Shown here: positions 7,756 to 18,500 of the stretch, one piece after another | How positions within the stretch are numbered: the stretch's first letter is position 1 | How the letters are laid out: each line of letters starts with the position of its first letter | Source: Xenorhabdus thuongxuanensis | Lineage (GTDB): Bacteria; Pseudomonadota; Gammaproteobacteria; Enterobacterales; Enterobacteriaceae | Reading direction: 5' to 3' | Length of the DNA: 64,000 bases | Assembly (NCBI RefSeq): GCF_001908095.1 | Contig: NZ_MKGR01000003.1 | Span: 1-64,000, forward strand | Position numbers and translations under genes: made by a program | The notes under the pieces: generated by a model | Seen by the model: the letters and a program-made list of their open reading frames with translations, nothing else | What the model was told of the DNA's origin: nothing | The model's database searches: none

Positions 7756-10689
7756 TTAGTCTTTTTTGTCGGAATAAGGGCGAACATATTTCATAATGCA
7801 CTCAAGTTTTTCACAGGTTTCCTGCCATTCTCTTTCTGGTCTTGAATCTCTGACCAAACCAGCACCAGCCTGAAGCCAACAGCGTTCTTTATGCTGGTAG
7901 AGAGAACGTAATACCAACGCGGCATCCAGTTTACCTGCACTATCCAAGAGCATGACACAACCACTATAAAGCTGGCGTGGTTCACCTTCATAATGAGCAA
8001 TGGCTTGTAAAGCAGGTTTTTTCGGTATCCCTGAAGCGGTGACTGCCGGGAATAAGGCAATGAATGCATCCCAGCGATTTTTGTCTGTTTGTAGTAACCC
8101 TTTTACTCGTGATGCCAGATGTTGTACCGAACCACGTTCACGAATAGCCATAAATTCTGATATACAAAGCGTCTCCGGCTGACAAATTGGTGCTAATTCT
8201 TCTAATGCAAGTTTCACTGAAACAGCGTGTTCGGAAATTTCTTTCGGATCAGAAAGTAAATCGGCTCGCAGTTTCTGATCTTGCTCCTTGTCATGTGTTA
8301 ATGCTCTGGTGCCAGCCAACGGTTGGGTATTAACCCAACCCGAACCCTCGGCCTCAACGACGGTTTCTGGACTGAAACCATAAGCAGAGAAATCTCCATC
8401 ACGTAAGAAGAAAGAGCGGGCAGGTGTGTTAGCCTGACGGCCCAGCCAGTAACTGTGTGTAATATCAATATTTGAACCAAGATCAACCCGGCGTGACAGG
8501 ATCACTTTTTGGTAGTGATCTGCGGCAATATCTTTAACTGCATTTGCAACGTTGTCTTGATAATTTTTTGCCGCGTCTGCTGTGTTGATAATTTCCATCG
8601 CTTTTGTATGTGGGAAAGCCGGTGTGCCTAATTGATCAGCGCGCTTGACTTTCTCGCTCAATATGGAGATTTGCGCTTCTTCCAGTGTCCGTATCAGAAC
8701 CTGTCCTTGAGTTATGCGTAATTCATGCTGTGGAATAGTAATTTTTATTAACGCTTCATTTTGTTGTTCTAATGATATCCCATACGTCATATGGGAAAAC
8801 TCGAATAATGTTTTGCCATAAGCACGCCAGTCTTTAATCGGAACAGCGTTGAGTACTTGCTCAAGTTTTTGGCTTAGTGTATTGATATCGTATGGATGAT
8901 GATGACCTTGTGAATCAATCAATTGTCCCGATGCATCTGCACTTATGGTTGCGGCGCAACCTATTCCCAATGACCATTCACCTTTTATTTCATAGAGCAT
9001 ACAAGGTTGTGCATCATTATCGGCAAGCAAGTGGGTAACTAGATCTAACGGAGTACTGGTAATCGCAATCATCTGTTCATGATATTGCTGCATTGGTCGG
9101 TTATTTTCTGTTTGTGCCATCTGTACTAACTGACGTTTGTCGATTTTTCCTACCGCGGTTAATGGCCAATACGCCACAAATAACCATTGGTCAGGGATTT
9201 TATGACGCTGAACGCCTTTTTGATGCAAGAATGCTTGCATCTGTGCGGGATCGGGGTGGTTGACACTTTTTGGCAGGCAGGCACAAATGCGTTCACCCAA
9301 TAGTTCATCCGGAACAGCGATCACAACGGCGTCATCAATATCTGGATGTTGCAGTAATAATGTTTCAATTTCTAGCGTTGAAATTTTTTCACCGCTGCGG
9401 TTAATCTGCTCTTTAATCCGTCCCTCAACGATCAGGTTGCCATCTGGTCTGATGCGGACCAAATCGCCTGTGCGGTAGAATCCATCCGTGGTGAAAGCGA
9501 CGGTATTGTGCTGTTCAGCACGGTAATATCCTGTAATGGTGTAAGGGCCTCGTGTAATCAGTTCACCTACTTCACCAGATGCGACAGGTTGCAGATTGAT
9601 ATCAACAATTTTGATTTCATCTTCTTCTGACAATGGGCGTCCTTGGGTATTAATGATAACGTCATAAGGGTCGTCTAGTCGGGTATAGCAAAGTAATCCT
9701 TCCGCTGTACCAAATACTTGCTGCAAAGGACCAAGGCGTGCTATGACCTGTTCTGCCAGTTCCGGTGTGAGCCTGCCACCACCGACTTGTAAGCAGCGCA
9801 GGGATGAAAGATCGCTTTGTTCCCAGTCACGAGCTTGTTCCCAGAGCCGTGCAAGAGCTGGAACTAATGCTAAATGTGTCACTTTATGCTGTTCGATCAA
9901 TGGCATGGCTTCGTCACAACTAGCTGTATCACTGAGGAGTACACATCCTCCCTGAGAAAGCGTGCCCAGAATCCCAGGACTGCCTAAAGTAAAGTTATGG
10001 GCAACAGGCAATACCGCTAAATAAACGCTTTCAGTATTTACCGAGCACAGACGGGCGGAAAGCACAAAATCATAGGTATAGGCATCGTGAGTACGCGGAA
10101 TTAATTTTGGTGTACCTGTCGTTCCTCCGGAAAGCAAAAGTACGGCAATATCGCCATAACTTGGATCAGGAATATTGAGCGGTTCCTCCTCAATGGAAGC
10201 GAATGAGGTAAATTCTTCTGCCTCTCCGTCCACGATAATATGTTTAAGTTCGGGACAAGATGCTGCAACTTCCCGCGCCATTTCTCGATAATCAAAACCG
10301 TGGATACAATCAGGAATAATATAAGCCACCGGACGTGCAATCTGGCAAAGCGCATGAACATCATGTGCCCGTTGGGTAGGCATTAATAATACTGGATGAG
10401 CCCCTAGCCTAAACAAGGCAAAACAGGTGACAACAAAGGAGATACGGTTAGGTAGCTGTACCATAATGTTATCACCACGGCGTATTCCACGATGATACAA
10501 TCCGCTTGCTAGCCTTTCTGCAGATTGATGGAGTTCATGGTAAGTTAGTCGCTGTTCTTGATAAATCAACGCGGTTTTATCTCCCCAGATACTGGACCAT
10601 CCGGCAAGCTGCTGATCCAGAGTTTTGCCATTCCAAAGATAGTTTGGCGTCGTAGTCAGTGTTTTCTCTGGGATAGAAAAAGGTGCCAT
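7756..10689 (-). CDS. fused salicyl-AMP ligase / salicylate synthase (YbtE-YbtS fusion)
   Basis: 977-residue bifunctional enzyme. Residues about 1-545 form a stand-alone aryl adenylation domain like YbtE/DhbE, with A3 motif LLLSGGTTGTPKLIPRTHD near 185, DGFYRTGDLVR, and a terminal GKIDKRQL. Residues about 560-977 form a chorismate-utilising MST-family salicylate synthase like YbtS/Irp9, with GFSPETVVEAEG, EHAVSVKLALEEL, RGSVQHLASRVKG, SGIPKKPALQ and AGAGLVRDSRPEREW. Together they would make salicylate from chorismate and load it as the acyl-adenylate onto the ArCP of the HMWP2-like protein. In the yersiniabactin island these are separate genes. Start chosen at 10689 (MAPFSIPEKT): it has AAGGAG upstream and overlaps the thioesterase stop as TAATG. 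Last gene of the operon. Confidence 0.93.
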   Translation of the reverse strand: MAPFSIPEKTLTTTPNYLWNGKTLDQQLAGWSSIWGDKTALIYQEQRLTYHELHQSAERLASGLYHRGIRRGDNIMVQLPNRISFVVTCFALFRLGAHPVLLMPTQRAHDVHALCQIARPVAYIIPDCIHGFDYREMAREVAASCPELKHIIVDGEAEEFTSFASIEEEPLNIPDPSYGDIAVLLLSGGTTGTPKLIPRTHDAYTYDFVLSARLCSVNTESVYLAVLPVAHNFTLGSPGILGTLSQGGCVLLSDTASCDEAMPLIEQHKVTHLALVPALARLWEQARDWEQSDLSSLRCLQVGGGRLTPELAEQVIARLGPLQQVFGTAEGLLCYTRLDDPYDVIINTQGRPLSEEDEIKIVDINLQPVASGEVGELITRGPYTITGYYRAEQHNTVAFTTDGFYRTGDLVRIRPDGNLIVEGRIKEQINRSGEKISTLEIETLLLQHPDIDDAVVIAVPDELLGERICACLPKSVNHPDPAQMQAFLHQKGVQRHKIPDQWLFVAYWPLTAVGKIDKRQLVQMAQTENNRPMQQYHEQMIAITSTPLDLVTHLLADNDAQPCMLYEIKGEWSLGIGCAATISADASGQLIDSQGHHHPYDINTLSQKLEQVLNAVPIKDWRAYGKTLFEFSHMTYGISLEQQNEALIKITIPQHELRITQGQVLIRTLEEAQISILSEKVKRADQLGTPAFPHTKAMEIINTADAAKNYQDNVANAVKDIAADHYQKVILSRRVDLGSNIDITHSYWLGRQANTPARSFFLRDGDFSAYGFSPETVVEAEGSGWVNTQPLAGTRALTHDKEQDQKLRADLLSDPKEISEHAVSVKLALEELAPICQPETLCISEFMAIRERGSVQHLASRVKGLLQTDKNRWDAFIALFPAVTASGIPKKPALQAIAHYEGEPRQLYSGCVMLLDSAGKLDAALVLRSLYQHKERCWLQAGAGLVRDSRPEREWQETCEKLECIMKYVRPYSDKKD

Positions 10690-11498
10690 TATGCGAACTC
10701 CTTTGAATAAACATATTGCATAAATTGGGTAACGTGACGAATAAAATTCTGTGGTTTTTGTGTAACGTAAAAATGATCGCCGGCAATCTCTTGGCAGCAA
10801 TACGCAAGATTTTGCTTGTCACTTGCAAGCCAATGATGCCATTGCTGAACCTCCAGAGCGGAAGCCTCTTTGTCTGCGTTGCCATAAAACAACAATGTGG
10901 GTGTTTGTAGTTTTACTGAATCAGGCTGAATAGCGTGGTAATAGTGCTCTGTAGCAAAAAAATCAGACCGTAACATGGGTAAAAACAGTGCAAGTAGCTC
11001 AGGATCTTCTCGTAAAATCGGGCTGCAACCGCCGATATCAATCAGTTGTTCAATGAATTGATGATCAGGCAATCCACTCAGTTGGCGGCGGGATTGAAGA
11101 TGGGGGGCATGACATCCCGAAAGTACCAATGCTTTGGGGGCACAGTTATATTGTTCAAGGCGTCGGCAGGTTTCAAAAGCGACCTGAGCTCCCATACTGT
11201 GGCCGGCCAGTATCAGGTTTTCTCTCTGTTCGGAAGTCAATGATCTGATCACATCAGTAAGCGACTGAGCCAATGGCGTAATGCTGGTAACTGCATGTTC
11301 ATTCATACGGCTGTCACGTCCGGGGTAAATCACCAGTGAAACGGCAATACCTGAATCTTCCAATATGGACCAATTCCGAAATGCACTGGTACTGCCCCCG
11401 GCAAAGGGGCAGATTAGCAGCGTATATTTAGGTTTGCTGTGAGTCGTCAAGCATGGACGAATCATCGGATGTACAGGAAGTTCCCACGTCATCAGCAT
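10689..11498 (-). CDS. ybtT: type II (editing) thioesterase, YbtT-like
   Basis: About 267-269 residues, alpha/beta-hydrolase of the external thioesterase class that clears misprimed or stalled carrier proteins in NRPS/PKS lines. Visible motifs: LICPFAGGSTSAFRNW near the N-terminus (oxyanion region), the nucleophile elbow GHSMGAQ, and a C-terminal GDHFY with the catalytic His. The reading frame allows ATG at 11498 or 11492. The latter overlaps the YbtU stop codon (TGATG) and has better spacing from AAGGAAG, so 11492 may be the true start. It is coupled on both sides (TAATG with the downstream fused ligase/synthase). Confidence 0.92.
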   Translation of the reverse strand: MLMTWELPVHPMIRPCLTTHSKPKYTLLICPFAGGSTSAFRNWSILEDSGIAVSLVIYPGRDSRMNEHAVTSITPLAQSLTDVIRSLTSEQRENLILAGHSMGAQVAFETCRRLEQYNCAPKALVLSGCHAPHLQSRRQLSGLPDHQFIEQLIDIGGCSPILREDPELLALFLPMLRSDFFATEHYYHAIQPDSVKLQTPTLLFYGNADKEASALEVQQWHHWLASDKQNLAYCCQEIAGDHFYVTQKPQNFIRHVTQFMQYVYSKEFA

Positions 11499-12577
11499 AC
11501 TTCCTTGGTTAGCATCAGTTGAGCTGGATCAATCCAGATCGGTGATTGTAAATCCTGAGTAATGGGCTCTCCCATCATGCGTAAAATTTGTTGCCACAAG
11601 CCTGCCAGCCGCAATTGGTAGTCGTAGCTAAAAGCTGGGGGGCAAAGTGCACCATTCAATACCGAACTTAAGGTATTTAGTAGCATTGCCACACCTTCGG
11701 CACCATCACATTCAAATGCTGTCATCCAGTTTTGGGTTGCCGGACAAAGAACTTGTGATGTTGGCTGGTGCAGATAAGCGCCAGCATTCAGGTAAAGGCT
11801 TTGTTCATTATTTAGATGGTCTGGCGCATGAAGAACCGGTGTCCAGATAACCGGTCCATAGCTGGCTTCCTGCGTAAGATAACCGGTCGGCCAGATCAGT
11901 GTCATTTTATGCATAACCAGGTTATGCATATCGGGATCTCTGGGGTCCAGATAGGATTGAACGTCTAACGTTATTGTTGTTCCCGCAAAGCTGAGTTCAA
12001 AGCAATGAAATATGCTACTCCGCTGGCCCACATAGGTTATCTCAATCTGTTCCGGGCAATGACAGGCCTGTAACAACAGATCAAGTGCGGAAAAGAGCAA
12101 TTGGCGGCTGGTTGTCAGATAGCCACTTACCGGACGTTGCTGTGATAATTTATGGATTTGATGAGCTGCATGTAACCAACTTCTGCCAGCATGGCATTGG
12201 CTGTAAAAGCTGTTTACCCAAAACATAACATTATTCTTGTTAGCTATTGATTGGTGTCTTTTGATCGCTTCTGCATCAAGAGGGTGTTCCTGAATGACAG
12301 AAATACCACGCGCCAATAATGCTTGGGTTAATTGATCGCCTTTGCCACCAATCACTTCTGCACGTATGACCACACAGGCAATATCGATATCATCCGGCAA
12401 TTCATCCAGTGAGCGGAATAGGGGTACATTGAAATCGCGGGCAAGTTGCTGCGAACGAGGGCTTCCTTGCGCTAAGATCCCGACCAGTTCCAGATCTGAC
12501 TGAGGCTGTAGAAACGCATTAAGATACAGTTCGCCAAATTTCGAACCGACAATCAGAACCCGCCGTGGCTTTATCAT
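11492..12577 (-). CDS. ybtU: thiazolinyl imide reductase, YbtU/Irp3-like
   Basis: 361-residue NAD(P)H-dependent oxidoreductase that in yersiniabactin synthesis reduces the second thiazoline ring of the enzyme-bound chain to a thiazolidine. The N-terminus MIKPRRVLIVGSKFGELYL fits a dinucleotide-binding Rossmann fold of the Gfo/Idh/MocA type, and VIQEHPLDAEAI corresponds to the conserved EHP-type motif of that superfamily. Length matches YbtU (about 366). The start overlaps the end of the HMWP1-like gene by 4 nt (ATGA) and its stop overlaps the thioesterase start, so translation is coupled. Its presence predicts at least one thiazolidine in the product. Confidence 0.93.
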   Translation of the reverse strand: MIKPRRVLIVGSKFGELYLNAFLQPQSDLELVGILAQGSPRSQQLARDFNVPLFRSLDELPDDIDIACVVIRAEVIGGKGDQLTQALLARGISVIQEHPLDAEAIKRHQSIANKNNVMFWVNSFYSQCHAGRSWLHAAHQIHKLSQQRPVSGYLTTSRQLLFSALDLLLQACHCPEQIEITYVGQRSSIFHCFELSFAGTTITLDVQSYLDPRDPDMHNLVMHKMTLIWPTGYLTQEASYGPVIWTPVLHAPDHLNNEQSLYLNAGAYLHQPTSQVLCPATQNWMTAFECDGAEGVAMLLNTLSSVLNGALCPPAFSYDYQLRLAGLWQQILRMMGEPITQDLQSPIWIDPAQLMLTKEVC

Positions 12578-15500
12578 ATGTTCTCCTTAACAGGCTTAAC
12601 AGTTGGGGCTGAACTCAGGATGTTTTTCAGACACGCAACCAGAGAGCCGACATGTTTGTGTTGGAATAGACTGTAATGATCACCATCAAGTTGTGTCACA
12701 TTGACAGGCCCGAAGGTCTGCCAGCCAAGATCAGTTGAGGTGATTGTTGTTGGATCAAGGTAATCCATAAAATCAGGCAATGCCTGCTTTGCCCGGATAA
12801 GGCAGAAAGGTTGTGAAGTCTGTGGTGGACAATAGTCAAGCAATGCCCGCAGATTATGCCGCCATACGGCATAAAGCTCAGTCAGTGAGCTATCAATCTG
12901 TGCAGATTGCGGTAAGGCTTTGTGCAGTGCTTGCAGGAAGGTTTCCGTGTTTGCGGCGATAACACTGTTATCCAGTTCCAGCTCAGGGAATTGTCCCTGT
13001 AAATCGAGCAGGAAATGACGATGACAGAATGCATTATCCAGCGTCAGATCTGTGCGCACATTCGGAGCGAAACTATCAATCAGGATGCAATGGGAAACAC
13101 TTTCACCGGCAGCGCGTAATTGATGGGCCATTTCATAGGCTACTAATCCACCAAAAGACCAGCCTGCCAGCGCGTAAGGTCCTTTAGGTTGGAAGTGACG
13201 GATCTGGCTGATGTAATTAGCGGCCAGCGCACCGACAGAAGGTTTGTCGGTGTTCATGCTCTTTGGCGCAAATGCCAAGCCAATCATGCGTTGGACACCC
13301 AAATTGGCTGCTAAATGACGATATCCCAACAGATGCCCACCAATTGGATGGACGATAAACAAGGTAGATTGTTTAATGTTTCCTTTGTTCAGTATCACGC
13401 CTTGGCAAGCATTTTCTGGTTGATGCTCAATAAATTCTGCCAATGAATGTACGGTATCGTAAGTTTGCAACAGGCTGAGTGGGTATTGGCGATTAAATGT
13501 CTGATTGATTTGCACCATTAATCGCACCGCTGCCAGAGAATCCCCACCAAGGGTAAAGAAACTCTCATGCACGTTAATATTTTGTTGCTCTAGTACTGAT
13601 TCCCAAAGATTTAATACTGTCTGTCCTGTTGCGCTGAGAGTCACCGGTGGTATTGAATCACCTTCTTGCGCTTTTTCAACCAGAGTAATCAATGTATTTC
13701 TGTCGATTTTACCGTTGTCAGATACGGGTATTGTATCGAGAATGATAAATCGCTGTGGGCACATCCAAACTGGCAAGGTTTGCTGCAACCAGTGAGGTAA
13801 TATCGGTAACAGTTCGGTAGATACTGGCGCAGTATCGGTCAAACGTAAGCCTGCGACGAGTTGCAATGCACCGTTTGACGTTGTATGTGCAAATACTATC
13901 GCTTGTTGTATATCAGGGTGTTCACATAAGCGATGCTCGATTTCGCCCAGTTCAATCCGGTAGCCACGAATTTTAATCTGGTGATCATTGCGCCCCAAAA
14001 ATTCGATATTACCGTCTGGGCGCCAGCGACCTAAATCACCGGTGCGGTAAAGCCGCTCACCTGTTTGGGGATGGATGATAAATGCTTGTTCCGTTTTTTC
14101 TGCATCAGCCCAATAACCCAATGCGAGTCCTTGTCCGCCAATATAAAGCTCGCCAGTTACCCAGACCGGACAAGGTGACAGTGCTGAATTAAGCACATAG
14201 AAAGCCTGATTAGCCAAAGGCTTGCCATAGGGAATGCTGCGCCAACTAGGATCGACGTGGGCGATAGGATAAGCAATAGACCATATTGATGCTTCAGTTG
14301 CGCCACCCAAACTGAGCAGGTTAAGCGCAGGGTGAAGGGCAGACAATTTTGCTGGCAAATGGGTTGGTATCCAATCACCACTCATCAATACCCAGCGCAG
14401 GTTATTCAGGGAATGAGGATAACTGCGAGCATACTCCTCAAGCAGTTGCACAAATGCTGGTACGGAGTTCCAAACAGTAACCGATTCTTGCTGTAACCAT
14501 GTCAGTAGTTTGTCAGGCTGCCGAGTGTCACCAGGGGCAGGAATAACCAGTTTTGCCCCACAGCTCAACGTGCCGAAGAGGTCATAAACGGAAAGATCGA
14601 ATGTTAACTCTGATATTGCCAGCACGCTATCATGCTCATTGAGTGCAATGCGTTGGTTAATATCCAGAATAGTGTTGACTACGCCCTGATGATCTATCAT
14701 TACGCCTTTTGGTTTTCCGGTGGAGCCGGAGGTGAAGATAACATAGGCTAAATCTTCTGGATGTACAGATAAATGTGGCTCTTCGGTTGCGGTTAAGTTA
14801 TTGAGCAATGTCTCATCCAGAGAGATGAGGTGTACATGTTCAGGCCAACTCATCTGTTGAGCAAACTTAGGTTGTGTCAGTACGGTATTCACTTCCCCTG
14901 ATGCCAATAGCTGATGGATCCGCTGTTGCGGATAACTGGCATCAATAGGCAGATAAGCCCGTCCTGCTAATAAAATCGCCATCACTGCGACAACCTGTTC
15001 CCAGCCTTTTTCCATTACCACACCAATCAGGGATGAAGCCTGATTTTCCTGCGCTTGCAGATGGGCCGCCAGTGTCAGGCTTTGTGACCACAAAGTGCGA
15101 TAGTCAATCTGACGAGAGGTATCGACCACAGCAGTACGTTGGGGATAACGATTTACTGCTTGTTCAATCAGCGAGCAAAGCGTGTGTGATGGGAAAACGT
15201 TTTTTGTCGCATTACTGTTCTGACATAAAGCGAGATCATTTGTTGGCAGCCAGTCAGGGAGCGGGGAGTTCCATTGGTAATCCGGTTCAAGCAAGGCAAT
15301 GACACAAGCCTGATAATGGGCAAACATGTTTTCTGCAACCTGGGGTTGGAACAGTTGTGGCAAGATCGCCCATTGTATGGTGACACCTCCTTCTGCGGCG
15401 GAAATTAACATACAGTCGAGATAAACATGGGGAGTTTGCGCACCAAAGAGATTCAATGTGCCTAACCCTGACGGACCTTTTCCCGCTGTACCGGTTGTAT

Positions 15501-18500
15501 CGTTGAATACAATCGGCATACCGGCGTTTAGGTTGTGACGGTGTTGGTTTTTCTCCCTGAGAACTAATTGCCCATCAAACAGCGCATGTTGAAGATCGGC
15601 CAGCCATTGCCGCTGTATCCGGCTGACAGCATCACTGAAACCGGTGATATTGCGTAGATCCACTTCCAGCAATGATGTGGTAGACAGATTGCCGACTAAC
15701 ATATCGCAATACTGTGGCATTAACAGGCGGTTACCATGCAGGACATTGATGGTAAAATGCTCGTTATTGCTCCACACTGACAAAACATGGGCGAATAGTG
15801 TCAGCATCACTTGTGAAGGCGATACTCGGTATTCTGCTGCACATTGTTGTAAACGCTGCCATTGTTGTGGACTGATATATCCGGTCAGGCACTGTTGGTC
15901 GAGTTGCAGTGACTGGTGATCTTGCAGTGGTAATACTGGAGCATCAGGCAATGAAGGTAAGCGATCAAGCCAGTATTGCCGGCTTTGTTGCCAGGTTTCT
16001 CCGTTTTTCTCATTCTCCAGAGCCTGAATATAGTCGCCAATGGTTGCTGCTGGTGGCTCTGGTTGCCAGTCAGGTTCCTGATACCAATGGTGTAAATCGC
16101 GCAAGATTAACGTCAGACTTTTACCATCTGCGACCAGCAAGTCGATGGTTAAATGCAATAAATGCGTCCGATCATCGGTATGGTACAGGGTTAAATCAAA
16201 CAGCGGCCAGTTATCGCTGGGAACGCCTTGAGTACGTAACGTGTCGCGGGCATGATTCAGTTGCGCCTCGCGTTCATTTGGCATTATGTTACGGCAATCA
16301 ATGATTGTTGGTGTATAGCAGGGAACCTCCGGCAAAATACGATATTGCCCATCTTTCACATAACCGCGTAATTGCATATGATGGTTTATTACACGGTTCC
16401 AGGCGGCGGTAAAACGAGGCAGATCAAGCCCATTAATAGCCAGTTCAGCATAGAAATGAGCGATACCGTTACCAAATTGGAACAGTTGGCTTTCTCCCAA
16501 CCAATAAGCGTATTGCAGTGCAGTCAGTGGCAAAATTTGCTCGGATGCCGGTTCAGTTTGATGCGCTATCGTAAGTGTCGTTGAACGGGTCTCAGCGACC
16601 CGCAGAGTACGGCAAAATTCACTCAGCTTAGGGTGTTCGAAGAGCTGTTGCAGATTTGCTTGTTCGTAACCTTGGCGACGTAGTTGCACCACCATTCGGG
16701 TGGCAATCAGGCTGTCACCGCCACTTTGGAAAAAGTCACTGTGACGCTGTATTGACTGAGGCAGCAGTGAACGCCAGAGAGCAATGACTTGTTGTTCAAT
16801 ATCATGAAGTTGGTCATTTTCTGTTTCAGGTTGCCCAGGTTCCGTGATTAACGGTTGTGCTATGCTCTCTTTCGCTGTCGCAACCAACGGTAATTGCTCT
16901 TGCTGTTGAATATGCAATGAGTAAGGCAAGGTAGAAAATTGTACTGCTATTTCACTGATATTAAGCCGCGCTTGTTGCTCAGCCCGTGCCAGGATCAGTT
17001 GTTGATGCAGTTCTGGCCCGTTTTGTCCCGGCCATTCCAATGAAACCCGATAACCGGATTGCGTCAGGCACTTCCGCCAGTCTGCAAGTTCCATCAAGGC
17101 ACTATTACTGCCACCGCGATCATCAACCCAGGCGTTAATACCTTCAATAAATCCGACGCTGGCGAGTTGCATGGCACTTTCGCGTTTGGTTGATTCAATA
17201 ATCAGCAACCATCCACCGGTTTTCAGTAACCGAGACAAGCGTCGCAGGGTGTTTCTCAGATGGGTGGCATCATGTAATACGTTAACCGCCATAATCAGAT
17301 CATAACCGGATTCTGGATGCTGGCTAAAATCAATCTGCTGGTTAATATCGAACAGGGCAAATTTGACGGTTTCGCCGTGCTGGTTGAGTAACTGGCGTGC
17401 ATCATCGAGGAATAGCGGTGAAACATCAGTAAAGTGGTAGCTTTGAATGGTTTGTGCATTGTGTGCCAGTACCTTCTCTGAGGTTGCCCCAGTTCCGGAG
17501 CCGACTTCCAGTACAGTGAAATGTTCGGATGTCTGGCTCAATTGCCGAACAATTTCAGCAGCAGCCTGATTCAGGCAACGTAATGCGGGGTTTTCACTGT
17601 AGAGGCTGGCTGTGATTTGTTTATCGGCGAACAGCAGTTCCAATGCATTGCCACGTCCGGCAAGCAGGGTGTTATGTTGTTCGATACAGGTTGTGACATA
17701 GCGACTGATGGTTTGACACCACACGGCATCATCCAGTTTGGCTGTAGGGACCGGAACATGACTAAGCGGTTGCAGACAATGGTATCCGTCAGCGGTTTGT
17801 TCAATAAATCCTTGGTTATTGAACAAAGTCAGCCATTGGGTCAGCAGGCGTTGATACTGTGGTGCCAGTTGTAAGCGTTGTTCAATCTCTTCACGAGAGT
17901 GATATTGTTGTACAGTAGTGAATAAGTTATGGCGCAGTAAAGTCTGGCTCAGGCCAAATAATGCCTGTTGCTCAATATGTTGCCAGGAGCGCTCAAACAC
18001 TTGTTGTTCTGTCAAGGTCGGGAGCGGTAAGGTATCCGTGTTGATAACCTGTGGTTCTGGCAATGATAATGACAAATGATCTTCGGCAACCAACCATAGG
18101 TTGTAACCTTGAATATCGTCCTGACGTGGCTGAATTTCTGCCAGTCGTATTTCAGGCTTAGAACGCAGATATTGTTCGGCTTGACGCAATTCAGGGTGTT
18201 GCGGCCAGAAGTCATAACGCGTATGACCAGATGGTGGCGTATGAAGGTCATAATCCTCCATGCGTTCAGGCTGGTGACAAATTTGCATTAACAACGCGTT
18301 ATAAGCGGCAAACAGTGACTCAATGACACCAGCCTCCAGCACATCATTCATGCAATACCAGTTGAACAGCAGATCACCATCGACTTCCATAACCTGATGA
18401 TCTAACCAGACTTGCGGCGTCTGGCTCAGAACAAAGACCGGATCGCCCAGTAATTGAGTGATGGATTGTTTGATAGCGACACCTTCTTGTGCCATTCCTA

